Part shown: one piece after another, positions 1 through 8,856 of the stretch
Numbering within the stretch: the stretch's first letter is position 1
Layout of the letters: each line of letters opens with the position of its first letter
NCBI GenBank assembly: GCA_036172265.1
Contig: JASFBA010000010.1
Location: forward strand, 1 to 64,000
Source: JASFBA01 sp036172265
GTDB taxonomy: Bacteria > Chloroflexota > Chloroflexia > DTKN01
Direction: 5' to 3'
DNA length: 64,000 nucleotides
Translations under genes and position numbers: made by a program
The notes under the pieces: generated by a model
What the model was told of the DNA's origin: nothing
What the model saw: the letters and a program-made list of their open reading frames with translations, nothing else
Database searches by the model: none

Positions 1-58
1 CCCCTCTCCCGCTTCGCGGGAGAGGGGGAGGGGGGATAGAGGGGTGGGGGTGAGGGCC
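1..58. repeat. REP-like palindrome inside the nadE reading frame
   Basis: Positions 1-12 and 16-27 form a perfect 12-bp inverted repeat with a 3-nt centre, followed by a pyrimidine/purine-biased stretch to about 58. This layout (a CCCTCACCCC-type tract leading into a CTCTCCCGC hairpin) is typical of dispersed intergenic palindromes in many bacterial genomes. Here it lies within an open frame and is translated on the minus strand as a Leu-Thr-Pro-Thr-Pro-Leu type low-complexity segment. Seen directly; the repeat-family assignment is from general knowledge. Confidence 0.6.
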
Positions 59-867
59 ACCCACTCCACCTGTTCCAGCCCGACCGCCCGCTCCTGGCGT
101 TGCCGGGGATCGTGCAGCCGCAGGCGAAAGACTTCCCGGAGGTTCAGATCGAGCACCAACAGGTCTTCCTCAAAGGAACGGGCCCGGGCCAGCCGTTCCC
201 CTCGAGCATCCAGGACCAGGCTGCCGCCGTCAAAGACCAGTTCATCCTGCCCGCCCACCAGGTTGCAGTAGGCGACAAAGACCACGTTGTCGGCCGCCCG
301 GGTGCTCAGCATACGTTCCCGTGCCTGTCCCTTGCCGACGTGGTAAGGGGAGGCAGAGAGGTTGACCACCAGTTGGGCGCCGGCCAGGGCCTGGGCCTCG
401 ATCGGGCCGGCCGGATACCAGATGTCCTCGCAGATGTTGACCCCGACGATGGCCTCCCCCAGCCGGAAGACGAGCGGACGTTTTCCGGGGCGGAAATAGC
501 GCTTTTCGTCAAAGACGCCGTAGTTGGGCAGGTAGATTTTGTGATAGACGGCGGCAACCCGGCCGTCGTGGAGGAGGGCGGCGGCGTTGTAGATGTCGCT
601 TTCGTCCCGGTCCACAAAGCCGACCAGCGCAGTCAGGCCGGAGGTCTGAGCGGCGACCTTCTCCAGGGCCACCCGATTGGCCTGCAGGAAACTGGGCATA
701 AGGAGCAGGTCCTCCGGCGGGTAGCCGGGGATGACCATCTCAGGAAAGACCACCAGGTGTGCTCCCCACCGACGGGCCTGGGAAAGAGCGGCGATGACCT
801 TTTCCGCGTTTCCCTCCAGGTCGCCCACGGTGGGGTTGATCTGGGCCAGGGCCAGGCGAAAGTTCAT
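1..867 (-). CDS. nadE: Glutamine-dependent NAD+ synthetase, N-terminal (partial)
   Basis: Start at 867; the frame stays open to base 1, so the 3' part is outside the window (289 codons seen). The product opens with a carbon-nitrogen hydrolase (nitrilase) domain. Its catalytic triad is visible: Glu in the FPEM motif, Lys in YHKIYLPNYGVFDE, and Cys in NICEDIW. This domain releases ammonia from glutamine for the C-terminal synthetase domain, which converts deamido-NAD+ to NAD+. The YGVFDE signature separates it from other nitrilases. An AAAGGAG ribosome site lies just upstream of the start. The last roughly 20 codons come from a REP-like palindrome, exactly where the linker to the synthetase domain should be. 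Whether that domain follows intact cannot be seen. Confidence 0.9.
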   Translation of the reverse strand, partial: MNFRLALAQINPTVGDLEGNAEKVIAALSQARRWGAHLVVFPEMVIPGYPPEDLLLMPSFLQANRVALEKVAAQTSGLTALVGFVDRDESDIYNAAALLHDGRVAAVYHKIYLPNYGVFDEKRYFRPGKRPLVFRLGEAIVGVNICEDIWYPAGPIEAQALAGAQLVVNLSASPYHVGKGQARERMLSTRAADNVVFVAYCNLVGGQDELVFDGGSLVLDARGERLARARSFEEDLLVLDLNLREVFRLRLHDPRQRQERAVGLEQVEWVALTPTPLSPLPLSREAGEG

Positions 868-918
868 GGCATCCGCTCCTTTTGAAACTATTGGGCCGGC
901 CAGACGGCCGCTTCTTCC

Positions 919-947
919 ATTATATCGAGTCCTCCTCCAAAGGGCAA
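919..947 (-). promoter_or_regulatory. Sigma70 promoter for nadE
   Basis: On the minus strand TTGCCC (942-947), a 17-bp spacer and a perfect TATAAT (919-924) lie about 52 bp upstream of the nadE start. Consensus -10 and ideal spacing; predicted only. Confidence 0.7.
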
Positions 948-974
948 GCGTGCGAAATCGGCCGGGAAATGTGG

Positions 975-980
975 TACAAT
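975..980 (+). promoter_or_regulatory. Extended -10 promoter for the M23 gene
   Basis: TGTGGTACAAT at 970-980 is an extended -10 element (TG one base before TACAAT), 28 bp before the TTG start at 1009. No good -35 is visible at 16-18 bp. It diverges from the nadE promoter. Confidence 0.5.
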
Positions 981-1008
981 AGGGCCGGCTTGTAGGACGA
1001 GGTGGACG

Positions 1009-2814
1009 TTGAACCGCCCGATCTGGCAGCAGCCGGCTTTCATCATCCTGGTGCTCCTGAATTTGGCCGCGGCGACCCTGGTTGCCGTGGACCTGGAACG
1101 CCGCTTGAGCGCCCCTCAACCTGCCCCCACCCCTCTTAGGGCCGGCCCCCCTCCCACCCTGATTCCGGCACCGACGCCGATCCCCCTTGCCGCACGGCCG
1201 GCCTCACCTACCCCAACCCCTCCTCTCCCCACGTCCACCCCCCTTCCTCCGGCGAACCTGCCCCACACCCTCATCGCCGACGACCGCTTTACCTATGCGC
1301 CCGACTTCTACACCGCCGAGGCGCAGGCCTTCCTGGAGGAGCAAGGGAGCATCCTGGCCCGGGCCACCGTCCCCCTGGGCGAAGAGGAAGATACCTTCGC
1401 CCATGCCCTGGTCGGCCAGTGCATCCGCTACAGCCTCAACCCGAAACTCCTCCTGACCCTCCTGGAGGTCCAGAGCGGCCTGATCCAGGGAAAAGGAGGG
1501 CCGGAGGTCGAGGAGGTTTCTTCCCGGCTGGACTATGCCTTCGGCTATCGAAAGGCAGAATGGCGAGGGCTGGACCGGCAACTGGAGTGGGCCGCCTATA
1601 CCCTGGCCGCGTCGTTTCGTCGGGAAGAATGGCCTTTCCCCCGGCTCACCGACGGCAAACGGGCCACCATTCCCGGCGAGGCCAACGTTGCTACCCGGGC
1701 CCTGTTGCGCCTCCTGGCCTATACCTCCGACTCCCAGCGCTTCGCCCGGCTCCGTTCCTCCGAACCAGGCTCCTTTGTGGCTACCTATCGGGAACTCTTC
1801 GGAGAGGACCCCCGGATGCCGCTGGAACCTCCCCCGCAGCCGGCCCAGGAACCGTTCCTGTGGCCGCCCTATGCCGGGAGCCCGGCCGCACTCTCCTATT
1901 TCGACCACGAGTACCCCACTTTCGAGGAAAACGGCACCATCCTGACCTACGGCGGAGAGCGAGGACACGCTTCCTACGACGGCCACGACGGCTGGGATTA
2001 CGCGCTTCCGGCCGGCTCCCCCGTCCTGGCAGCGGCGGCCGGCCGGGTGGTCTTTGCCGGCTTCCTGGATACGGGATGCGCCACTCCGGCCGGCCTGGTC
2101 GTCGTGGACCACGGCCAGGGCTATCGCACCCTGTACTGGCACCTGCAAAAGGTCGAGGTCGTTGAAGGTCAAGAGGTTCGCTTGGGGACGCGCCTGGGCA
2201 CAGTGGGCAGCACCGGCTGTTCCTCCGGGCCACACCTGCACCTGGGCGTCGAGTTCCTGGGGCGGGACGTGGACCCCTACGGCTGGTGCGGGAGCCAGGC
2301 GACGCCCGAGGACCCCTGGGCCGCCCATCCGGCCGGTGCCCCCAGCCGCTGGCTCTGGGCCCACCGCCCCTCGCCCTGCCCAATACCGGCCGGGGCCATC
2401 GTGGTGGATGAGGACGGGACGGGGTTTGAAAAGAGCCCGGCCCTCTGGCACGAGGCTCCGGTGGGGTATGGCGGACACGCTTTCTGGACGGTCTCCACCG
2501 CCGAGGCCGGCCAGAGCATCCACCGAGGAGTGTGGCGGCCAAACCTCCCGGAGGCCGGCCGCTACTTCCTCTACGCCCACATCCCCTGGTACGACACCGG
2601 CCGGCCGGACACGGCCCGCGCCCGCTACCACATCCGCCACGCCAACGGGGAGACCACCCTGACCGTCAGCCAGGCCGAATCGGCCGGCCTGTGGCTTCCA
2701 CTGGGGGAGTATTACTTCGCTCAGGGAGCCCGGGGCTATGTCTACCTGGACGAAGCCACCGGGGAGGAGGGGACGACGGTCTGGTTCGACGCCCTGGTCT
2801 GGGTGAGGAAGTAG
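1009..2814 (+). CDS. Membrane-anchored M23 peptidase with golvesin-like C-terminus
   Basis: 601 residues from a TTG start with an AGGACGAGGTGG-type ribosome site. An N-terminal hydrophobic anchor (about 8-28) is followed by a Pro/Thr-rich linker (about 35-85), a helical region, and an M23 (LytM) domain at about 305-425. The Zn-ligand pattern is complete: His326-x3-Asp330 and His409-x-His411. The C-terminal ~140 residues, starting near the IVVDEDGTGF segment, resemble golvesin/xanthan-lyase-associated beta domains that bind polysaccharide. It likely cuts peptidoglycan cross-links outside the membrane. It is transcribed alone, diverging from nadE. The golvesin assignment is less certain than the peptidase. 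Confidence 0.85.
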   Translation: MNRPIWQQPAFIILVLLNLAAATLVAVDLERRLSAPQPAPTPLRAGPPPTLIPAPTPIPLAARPASPTPTPPLPTSTPLPPANLPHTLIADDRFTYAPDFYTAEAQAFLEEQGSILARATVPLGEEEDTFAHALVGQCIRYSLNPKLLLTLLEVQSGLIQGKGGPEVEEVSSRLDYAFGYRKAEWRGLDRQLEWAAYTLAASFRREEWPFPRLTDGKRATIPGEANVATRALLRLLAYTSDSQRFARLRSSEPGSFVATYRELFGEDPRMPLEPPPQPAQEPFLWPPYAGSPAALSYFDHEYPTFEENGTILTYGGERGHASYDGHDGWDYALPAGSPVLAAAAGRVVFAGFLDTGCATPAGLVVVDHGQGYRTLYWHLQKVEVVEGQEVRLGTRLGTVGSTGCSSGPHLHLGVEFLGRDVDPYGWCGSQATPEDPWAAHPAGAPSRWLWAHRPSPCPIPAGAIVVDEDGTGFEKSPALWHEAPVGYGGHAFWTVSTAEAGQSIHRGVWRPNLPEAGRYFLYAHIPWYDTGRPDTARARYHIRHANGETTLTVSQAESAGLWLPLGEYYFAQGARGYVYLDEATGEEGTTVWFDALVWVRK

Positions 2815-2816
2815 GA

Positions 2817-2834
2817 CAACTCCTGCGGGAGTTG
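2817..2834. terminator. Hairpin after the M23 gene
   Basis: CAACTCC (2817-2823), a 4-nt loop and GGAGTTG (2828-2834) form a perfect 7-bp stem three bases after the stop codon. No U-tract follows, so it is a weak terminator or a small dispersed repeat; the sequence TAGGACAACTCC recurs at the end of dppC near 36179. Confidence 0.4.
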
Positions 2835-2842
2835 GCTACGAT

Positions 2843-2871
2843 TTGAATTCCCTCTCGCTTTGTGGTAAAAT
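2843..2871 (+). promoter_or_regulatory. Sigma70 promoter for the CAP-domain gene
   Basis: TTGAAT (2843-2848), a 17-bp spacer and TAAAAT (2866-2871). It leaves an untranslated leader of roughly 130 nt before the start at 3007. Confidence 0.7.
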
Positions 2872-3006
2872 ATTTATTGCCGTTCAGATTGTCTTCCCCG
2901 CGCAGGCTCACCAGGCCTCTACCGGAATGCGGGCCAGGCAAGGGGCATCGAGACGTGCCTCTACCTGAGCGGTTTCAGGACGGAAAACTCGTGCAGGAGA
3001 GAGCAG

Positions 3007-4197
3007 ATGCAAACCGCCCCCCGGAAGCGGTTTATCTTGTGGATATTGGTGGGCTTCCTGGCTTTGTTCGGGCCGGTTCGGGCAGGAGCGATGGAAGCCT
3101 CTCCCCCGGGCCTATCGGACAACCGGCCGGCCGTTTTCCTCCAGGAAAACCCGGCTTCCTCGCTCCGCGTGGCCCGACGCCTCCTGGTCCTGGTGAACAA
3201 GGCCCGCTGGGAACGGGGCATCCCCCCGCTCAAGGCCGATCTCCTGCTGGCCAAGGCTGCCCGCGCCCATTCCCTGAGCATGGCCCAGGAGGATTACTTC
3301 AGCCACCAGGGGAGCGACGGCTCCTCCCCTTGGGCCCGCATCGAGGCCGCCGGGTATGAGACCTGGCAGGTGCTGGCCGAAAACATCGCCGCCGGCTACG
3401 CCACACCGGAGGAGGTCCTGGCCGCCTGGCTGGGAAGCCCACAACACCGGAGCAACCTCTTGAATCCGGAACTCCACGAGGCCGGCATCGGCTACGCCTT
3501 CCAGCCGGGCGATACCTATCCCGGCGGAACCTGGGGCTATGAACATTACTGGACGATGGATATGGGCAGCCGCTGGGATGCCTATCCCCTGGTCATCGCC
3601 CTGGAAGCCTACTCCACGACCACCCGACAGGTTTCCCTCTACCTTTACGGCCAGGGTTGGGCCCGGGAGATGCGCCTGTCGAATGACCGGACGAACTGGA
3701 GCGACTGGCTGCCCTATCGCCCCTCTCTAACCTGGGAACTCGCCCCCGGAGACGGCCCTAAGGTCGTCTATGCCGAACTGCGGGATGCCCAGGGGAATGT
3801 GATGTACTCAGAGGACGACATCCTCCTCCGGGAACGCTCGATCACCCCCACGCTCCGCGTCAGCCCCGGGCAGGCCTTTTTCGTCCTGGAGCAGGGCCGG
3901 AGCCTTGGGCAACCCCAACGCTATACACTCCAGGTCAATGGGAGCAGCGGTCCGGTATCCTGGCGGGCCACCCTCGACCAGAACTGGCTGGCCCTGGATG
4001 TTTCTTCCGGGACAACCCCCGGCCGGCCGAACCTTGCCTTAGCCGGGCCGGCCGCCTTCCTCCCTCCCGGCCTCTACACCGCGACGCTTTCCATTGAGGG
4101 CGGGGAAACCCCGGTGCAGGTTCCGGTCCGCCTGCTCGTCCTCCCCCGGCTCTATTCTCTCTATCTGCCCCTGATACCCAACCGTGCCCGGCGCTGA
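3007..4197 (+). CDS. Secreted CAP/SCP-domain protein with BACON-like C-terminus
   Basis: 396 residues. ATG start preceded by GCAGGAGAGAG. A signal peptide of about 28 residues (hydrophobic core then Ala-Gly-Ala) indicates export. A CAP (SCP/PR-1) domain covers about 55-185, with family motifs such as the early Asn-Lys-Ala-Arg, a His in the ARAHS segment, the YFSHQG segment, AENIAAG, and SPQHRSNLL carrying the second conserved His. A C-terminal stretch from about 290 to 385 has the W-x-A-x-L-x-Q-x-WL pattern followed by the Gly-x-Tyr-x-A strand of BACON-like beta domains. The function of bacterial CAP proteins is poorly defined (cell-wall, lipid or protease-like roles have been suggested); none can be assigned here. 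Confidence 0.82.
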   Translation: MQTAPRKRFILWILVGFLALFGPVRAGAMEASPPGLSDNRPAVFLQENPASSLRVARRLLVLVNKARWERGIPPLKADLLLAKAARAHSLSMAQEDYFSHQGSDGSSPWARIEAAGYETWQVLAENIAAGYATPEEVLAAWLGSPQHRSNLLNPELHEAGIGYAFQPGDTYPGGTWGYEHYWTMDMGSRWDAYPLVIALEAYSTTTRQVSLYLYGQGWAREMRLSNDRTNWSDWLPYRPSLTWELAPGDGPKVVYAELRDAQGNVMYSEDDILLRERSITPTLRVSPGQAFFVLEQGRSLGQPQRYTLQVNGSSGPVSWRATLDQNWLALDVSSGTTPGRPNLALAGPAAFLPPGLYTATLSIEGGETPVQVPVRLLVLPRLYSLYLPLIPNRARR

Positions 4198-4692
4198 TTC
4201 CGTCCGAACTTGTACCTGCCTTATAACCACAAAGATTTTGCCGGACACCGGCAAAACTACCTTTAGGTTGGGTAGCGGTAACTACCTACCCACGGCTCCC
4301 CAAAATTGTTGCTCCTTGTCATTGCGAGGAAGCCGCCGAAGCAATCTCCTAAGCAACCTGGAGATTGCTTCGCCCCTTCGAGGCTCGCAATAACGGGGGG
4401 TAAGCAGTGGCTGCGTAGGTAGTTCCGGGCAGCGAAGCGCATCGAAGCCTTACCCTTTAGGTTGAGTAGCGGCGAAGCCCCGTATCGAAACCCCTGGGTT
4501 GGGTAACCCGCAGGGCGTATCGAAACCTTGATCAGCATTCGTGCTTCACCAGGGGGCCGTTTTGTCGGCGATTTCCCCACCGGGAGGCCATGAGACAGGA
4601 CACCGATGGCGTTTTTGCCCCACCAGGCGGGATTTGCCAGCCTCCAGGATGATATTTTCGCCCCACCGGGCGAAACTCGTGTGCAGCGGCAC
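4198..4692. repeat. Repeat-rich intergenic region
   Basis: About 550 bp with no supported gene. It contains an imperfect long palindrome at about 4318-4394 of the widespread CATTGCGAGG...GAAGCAATCTCC type. It also has near-identical direct repeats of about 21 bp at 4258-4278 and 4451-4472 (CTTTAGGTTG(G/A)GTAGCGG), and three CCCCACC-centred hairpin-like units between 4570 and 4676. The best is a perfect 8-bp stem, 4656-4663 with 4668-4675, around a CACC loop. Open frames here have no convincing protein features. Confidence 0.65.
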
Positions 4693-4729
4693 TTGCATTG
4701 TCGTTTTCGATATGGTATAATGTCTATAC
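4693..4729 (+). promoter_or_regulatory. Consensus promoter with overlapping GntR/HutC operator
   Basis: TTGCAT (4693-4698), a 17-bp spacer and a perfect TATAAT (4716-4721). GTCTATAC at 4722-4729 begins immediately after the -10 and matches the HutC-subfamily operator consensus GTMTAKAC as I recall it. Sitting over the transcription start of a HutC-type regulator gene, it is best read as an autorepression site. Confidence 0.7.
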
Positions 4730-4749
4730 AAGTTCTATCGAGGAATGCT

Positions 4750-5508
4750 ATGGCTCTGCACATAGACGCCGAAAGCCCCATTCCCATCTATTACCAGATT
4801 CGCGAGCAACTCCGCCAGCAGATCCTCGGCGGAGGTCTCAAGCCCGGCGACCCCCTGCCCTCGGAAGCCCAGATCTGCGCCCAGTGCGGCGTCTCCCGAA
4901 TGACGGCCCGCCTGGCCCTCTCCCAGTTGGCGAACGAGGGCCTGGTGGTGCGCCGGAAGGGACGGGGAACCTTCGTGGCCCCGCCCAAGGCTACCCTTCG
5001 GGAGGCTTCCCCCTTTTCCCTGAGTTACACCGACCTCCTGGAACACCTCGGCCTGCATGCCGGCGCCCGGATTCGCCGCCAGGAGCCCATTTCGGCTCCT
5101 CCACCGGTGGCCGAAGCCTTGAAACTCGAAAGCGGGGAAGCCGTGGTCTGCATCGTCCGCCTCCGCTTGGCCGACGGCCAGGTGATGTCGCTGGAGACCT
5201 CCTACCTCCCCTATCGCCTCTTCCCCACCCTGGCCGAACTGGACCTGGCCGACCGTAGCCTGTACCAGGTGCTGGAGAAGGAATTTTCCCAACCTCCGGA
5301 CTATGCCGTGGACACGATCGAACTTGCCACCGCCGGCCCCTACGAGGCCGCCGAACTGGGCATCCCCGAGGGCACACCAGTGGTGCTGAGCACCCGCGTG
5401 ACCTATTCGGAACAGGGCCTCCCCCTTGTCTTCACCCAGACCATCCATCGTGGCGACCGCTTTCGGGCCGTTGTCCGTTGCGACCGCCGGCACCTGGGAG
5501 TCCTATAG
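4750..5508 (+). CDS. GntR-family (HutC/UTRA) transcriptional regulator
   Basis: 252 residues from ATG 4750, chosen over upstream Met codons because GAGGAA precedes it and the promoter lies at 4693-4721. An N-terminal GntR winged helix (about 8-75) contains the diagnostic LPSEAQICAQCGVSRMTAR and the RRKGRGTFV wing. A UTRA ligand-binding domain (about 85-245) follows. UTRA/HutC regulators usually respond to a small metabolite of the pathway they control. The next gene (AOR) starts ten bases after the stop with a strong ribosome site, so it is probably in the same operon. The ligand is not predictable. Confidence 0.9.
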   Translation: MALHIDAESPIPIYYQIREQLRQQILGGGLKPGDPLPSEAQICAQCGVSRMTARLALSQLANEGLVVRRKGRGTFVAPPKATLREASPFSLSYTDLLEHLGLHAGARIRRQEPISAPPPVAEALKLESGEAVVCIVRLRLADGQVMSLETSYLPYRLFPTLAELDLADRSLYQVLEKEFSQPPDYAVDTIELATAGPYEAAELGIPEGTPVVLSTRVTYSEQGLPLVFTQTIHRGDRFRAVVRCDRRHLGVL

Positions 5509-5518
5509 GAGGAGACCG

Positions 5519-7453
5519 TTGACTTACGGCTTCTGGGGCAAAGTTCTCTGGGTCAACCTGAGCACCGGCGAGGTTCAAGAGGAGGCACTTCCCGAGGCCG
5601 TCTATCGCCGTTTTCTAGGTGGGTACGGTCTGGGCATTTCCCTCCTCTACGAGCGGATGCCGGCCGGTACCGAACCACTGGGGGCGGAAAACATCCTCGG
5701 CTTCCTGCCGGGACTGCTCACCGGAAGCGGCGCCCCCTTCAGCGGCCGCTTTATGGCGGTGGCCCGTTCTCCCCTCACCGGCGGCTGGGGCGAGGCGAAC
5801 TGCGGAGGCCGTTTCGGCCCGGCCCTCCGAGGGGCCGGCTACGACGGCCTCTTCGTCACCGGCGTATCCGACCGGCCGGTCTACCTCTACCTGGACGGCC
5901 GACAGGTGGAGGTGCGGGAGGCGGCGACTCTGTGGGGGCTGGATGCGGTGCAGACCGAGGAGGCCATCCGGGAGGCCGTTTCCCCCGAAGTGCAGGTAGC
6001 CTGCATCGGACCGGCCGGCGAACGCCTTTCCCTCATCTCCGGCATCGTCAATGACGGCGGCCGCATCGCTGCCCGCGGCGGACTGGGCGCGGTGATGGGG
6101 GCCAAACGCCTCAAGGCGGTCGCCGTACGGGGGAAGGAACGTCCCCCTCTGGCCGACCCGGAGGCCTTTCGCGCCGCCATAGCCGCCTATCGCCGCCCCT
6201 TCCGCCGCCGGCCCTCCCGCTGGGCCGCCCTGATCCCGGGCTTCCTCCTCCACCTCCTTCCCCTGGCCCGCCGCCTGCGCGCCCGCCTGAGCGGCGGGCC
6301 GGCCCAGTTCGTGATCGACTCCTTCCGGCGCTACGGCACCGCCGCCGGGACGGCCGCCCTCGTCGAACTGGGCGATACCCCGGTGCAGAACTGGCTGGGC
6401 ATCGGCTTCCGTGACTTTCCCCTCCCCCGTTCCAGCCGGCTGAGCGACGAGGCCGTCATCCGCCACAACCTCCGGGCCTATGCCTGCCACTCCTGCCCGG
6501 TGGCCTGCGGGGCTATCGTCCGCTTGCCCAACGGCGGCCAGGGCCACAAGCCCGAGTACGAGACGCTGGCCGCCTTCGGCCCCCTCCTCCTGAACGACGA
6601 CCTGGAGGCGGTGATGCGCTGCAACGAACTCTGCAACCGGGCCGGGCTGGATACCATCTCAACCGGCGTGGCCGTCGCCTTTGCCATAGAATGCTCCGAA
6701 CGGGGCTGGCTTCCTCCGGAACTGGCCGAGGAACTTCCGCTCCGCTGGGGCGATGGCGAGGCCATCGTCGAGTTGGTGCGGCGAATCGCCCATCGGGTCC
6801 CCGGCCTGGGCGACTGGCTGGCGGACGGCGTCTGTCGGGCGACGAAGCGTCTGGGGCCGGAAGCGCAGGAGGCGGCTATGCACGCCGGGGGGCAGGAACT
6901 CCCCTTGCACCGGGGGCTTTACGATCCGGGCGTGGCCCTGGGCTATGCTCTGGACCCGGCCCCGGGGCGGCACACATCCACCCAGTCCGGCATGGCCGAA
7001 CTCAAAGCCTATGCCCCCTACTTTGCCCTCCAGGGAGTGCGGCCGGCCGGCCGCTACGATTATGCGGCCAAAGGCCCGACGATGGCCGTGGTCATCTCCA
7101 TCCTGCGGGCCTACGACTCGCTGGGCCTCTGCCAGTTCGCCCTCCAGATGGGCGAACCCCCTTTCCTGGCCTGGCTGAATGCGGCCACCGGGTGGGCGGT
7201 GGACGAATCCGAGTTCCTGCGCATCGGCCGGCGGATTCAGGCCCTCCGCCACGCCTTCAACGCCCGCGAAGGGCTGCCGCCGCGCTTCGAATTGCCCGCC
7301 CGCGAACGCGGCGAACCGCCGCAGGAAGTGGGCCCGGTGGCCGGCATCACCCTCGATATGGAAGCGATGGCTGCCGGCTACTTCGCCGCCCTGGGGTTGG
7401 ACCCAGATACCGGCCGGCCCCTCCCGGAAACGGCAGCGGAACTGGAGGTATAA
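5519..7453 (+). CDS. Tungsten-dependent aldehyde:ferredoxin oxidoreductase family protein
   Basis: 644 residues from TTG 5519, chosen because AGGAGGAG lies just upstream and the product then begins TYGFWGKVLWVNLS, the usual AOR start. The family is clear: an N-terminal beta domain with GYGLG and FSGRFMAVARSPLTGGWGEAN-type pterin-binding segments. The [4Fe-4S] ligands are Cys323, Cys326, Cys330 and, far downstream, Cys538 in the SLGLCQF motif. The enzyme would hold a tungsto-bispyranopterin cofactor and oxidise an aldehyde to a carboxylate with ferredoxin, or run in reverse. No tungstate transporter or pterin gene lies nearby. The adjacent aminotransferase suggests an aldehyde derived from an amine or amino acid (inference). 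Confidence 0.92.
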   Translation: MTYGFWGKVLWVNLSTGEVQEEALPEAVYRRFLGGYGLGISLLYERMPAGTEPLGAENILGFLPGLLTGSGAPFSGRFMAVARSPLTGGWGEANCGGRFGPALRGAGYDGLFVTGVSDRPVYLYLDGRQVEVREAATLWGLDAVQTEEAIREAVSPEVQVACIGPAGERLSLISGIVNDGGRIAARGGLGAVMGAKRLKAVAVRGKERPPLADPEAFRAAIAAYRRPFRRRPSRWAALIPGFLLHLLPLARRLRARLSGGPAQFVIDSFRRYGTAAGTAALVELGDTPVQNWLGIGFRDFPLPRSSRLSDEAVIRHNLRAYACHSCPVACGAIVRLPNGGQGHKPEYETLAAFGPLLLNDDLEAVMRCNELCNRAGLDTISTGVAVAFAIECSERGWLPPELAEELPLRWGDGEAIVELVRRIAHRVPGLGDWLADGVCRATKRLGPEAQEAAMHAGGQELPLHRGLYDPGVALGYALDPAPGRHTSTQSGMAELKAYAPYFALQGVRPAGRYDYAAKGPTMAVVISILRAYDSLGLCQFALQMGEPPFLAWLNAATGWAVDESEFLRIGRRIQALRHAFNAREGLPPRFELPARERGEPPQEVGPVAGITLDMEAMAAGYFAALGLDPDTGRPLPETAAELEV

Positions 7454-7476
7454 GCAGTCTCAAAAGGAGGCAACTC

Positions 7477-8856
7477 ATGGCTTTTTCTTTGGCCCAACTG
7501 ATCGCCGAACGACAGGAGGACCGTGCCCTCCTGCACCAGCGCTACGTCAACCCGAAACTCCTCCGTGCCCTGGACATCATCGGCTTCAACAAGACCTGGG
7601 TCCGAGGCGAGGGAGCCTACCTCTGGGACGACCGAGGGGAACGCTACCTGGACCTCCTTTCCGGCTACAGCGTATACAACCTGGGACGCGGCCATCCGGT
7701 CGTCAAGCAGGCCATCCACGAACTGGTGGACCTGAACCGCCCCAGTCTGGTGAAGATGGACTGCCCGCTTCTGGCCGGCCTCCTGGCCGAGGCTCTGGTG
7801 CAACGGATGCCGCCCGGCCTGGAGGCCGTCTTCTTCGCCAACTCCGGCGCGGAAGCAGTGGAGACGGCCGTCAAGTTCGCCCGCGCCGCCACCGGCCGGC
7901 CGCGCATCCTCTACCTGGACCACGCCTTCCACGGCCTGACGCTGGGGACACTTTCCCTCAACGGCGCTGCTGCCTTCCGCGAAGGCTTTGAGCCGCTCAT
8001 GCCCGGCTTTGACATGGTGCCGATGAACGACCTGGAGGCGCTGGAACGGGAACTGGGCAAGGGCGATGTGGCCGCCTTCATTGTGGAGCCGATTCAGGGC
8101 AAGGGCGTTTACATCCCCCGGGACGACTACCTGCCCGAGGCGCAGCGACTCTGCCGCCGGTACGGAGCGCTCTTCATCTGCGACGAGGTCCAGGTGGGCA
8201 TGGGCCGCACCGGGCACTTTCTCTGTTGCGAACATTGGGGACTGGAGCCGGACATTGTTACACTGGCCAAATCGCTGGGCGGCGGCTACGTTCCGGTGAG
8301 CGCGACGATTGCCCGGCGGAGCATCCACGAAAAGACCTTCAGCAACCTGAAGCGCTGCCAGGTACACTCGACCACCTTCGGCCAGAACGAACTGGCGATG
8401 GCCGCCGGCCTGGCCACCCTCCATGTGATGGACCAGGAGCGCCTCGTCGAACGGGCGGCGGCGATGGGCAAGAAACTCCTGGCCGGCCTGCAGGCGCTTC
8501 AGGAGCGCTACGAGATGATCGCCGAGGTGCGGGGCAAGGGGCTGATGATCGGGATCGAGTTCCGCCCACCCCGTTCTCTTGCCCTGAAGGCAGTCTGGGC
8601 AGCAGCCGAGGCGGCAGAGAAAGGACTCTTTGCCCAACTGGTGGTGATGACGCTTATGCGCGACCATCATATCCTGGTGCAGGTCGGCGGCCCCGGCGTG
8701 AACATCATCAAGTTGCTGCCGCCTCTCATCATCGGCGACGAAGAGGTGGAAAGGATCGTCTCCGCTTTCGACGTGGTGATGGCCGAGGCGGAGCGCCTCC
8801 GGGGGCGGGTATGGAGCCAGAGCGCGGAACTGATCAAACACGCCATCGCTCCCTAG
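7477..8856 (+). CDS. Class III PLP-dependent aminotransferase
   Basis: 459 residues from ATG 7477 (AAGGAGG just upstream). Fold-type I class III signatures are present: NSGAEAVETAVK, the HAFHG segment, the FICDEVQVGMGRTG aspartate that contacts the PLP ring nitrogen, and the Schiff-base lysine Lys265 in LAKSLGGGYVP. Relatives act on ornithine, putrescine, 4-aminobutyrate or other omega-amino substrates and yield an aldehyde, which would fit the AOR 23 bp upstream as the next step. Substrate specificity is not readable from sequence. Confidence 0.9.
   Translation: MAFSLAQLIAERQEDRALLHQRYVNPKLLRALDIIGFNKTWVRGEGAYLWDDRGERYLDLLSGYSVYNLGRGHPVVKQAIHELVDLNRPSLVKMDCPLLAGLLAEALVQRMPPGLEAVFFANSGAEAVETAVKFARAATGRPRILYLDHAFHGLTLGTLSLNGAAAFREGFEPLMPGFDMVPMNDLEALERELGKGDVAAFIVEPIQGKGVYIPRDDYLPEAQRLCRRYGALFICDEVQVGMGRTGHFLCCEHWGLEPDIVTLAKSLGGGYVPVSATIARRSIHEKTFSNLKRCQVHSTTFGQNELAMAAGLATLHVMDQERLVERAAAMGKKLLAGLQALQERYEMIAEVRGKGLMIGIEFRPPRSLALKAVWAAAEAAEKGLFAQLVVMTLMRDHHILVQVGGPGVNIIKLLPPLIIGDEEVERIVSAFDVVMAEAERLRGRVWSQSAELIKHAIAP

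Noticed and set aside
5615..6547. Long minus-strand open frame (310 codons) under the AOR gene
   Set aside because: High GC opens the antisense frame; it has no recognisable domain, while the plus strand encodes a full AOR.
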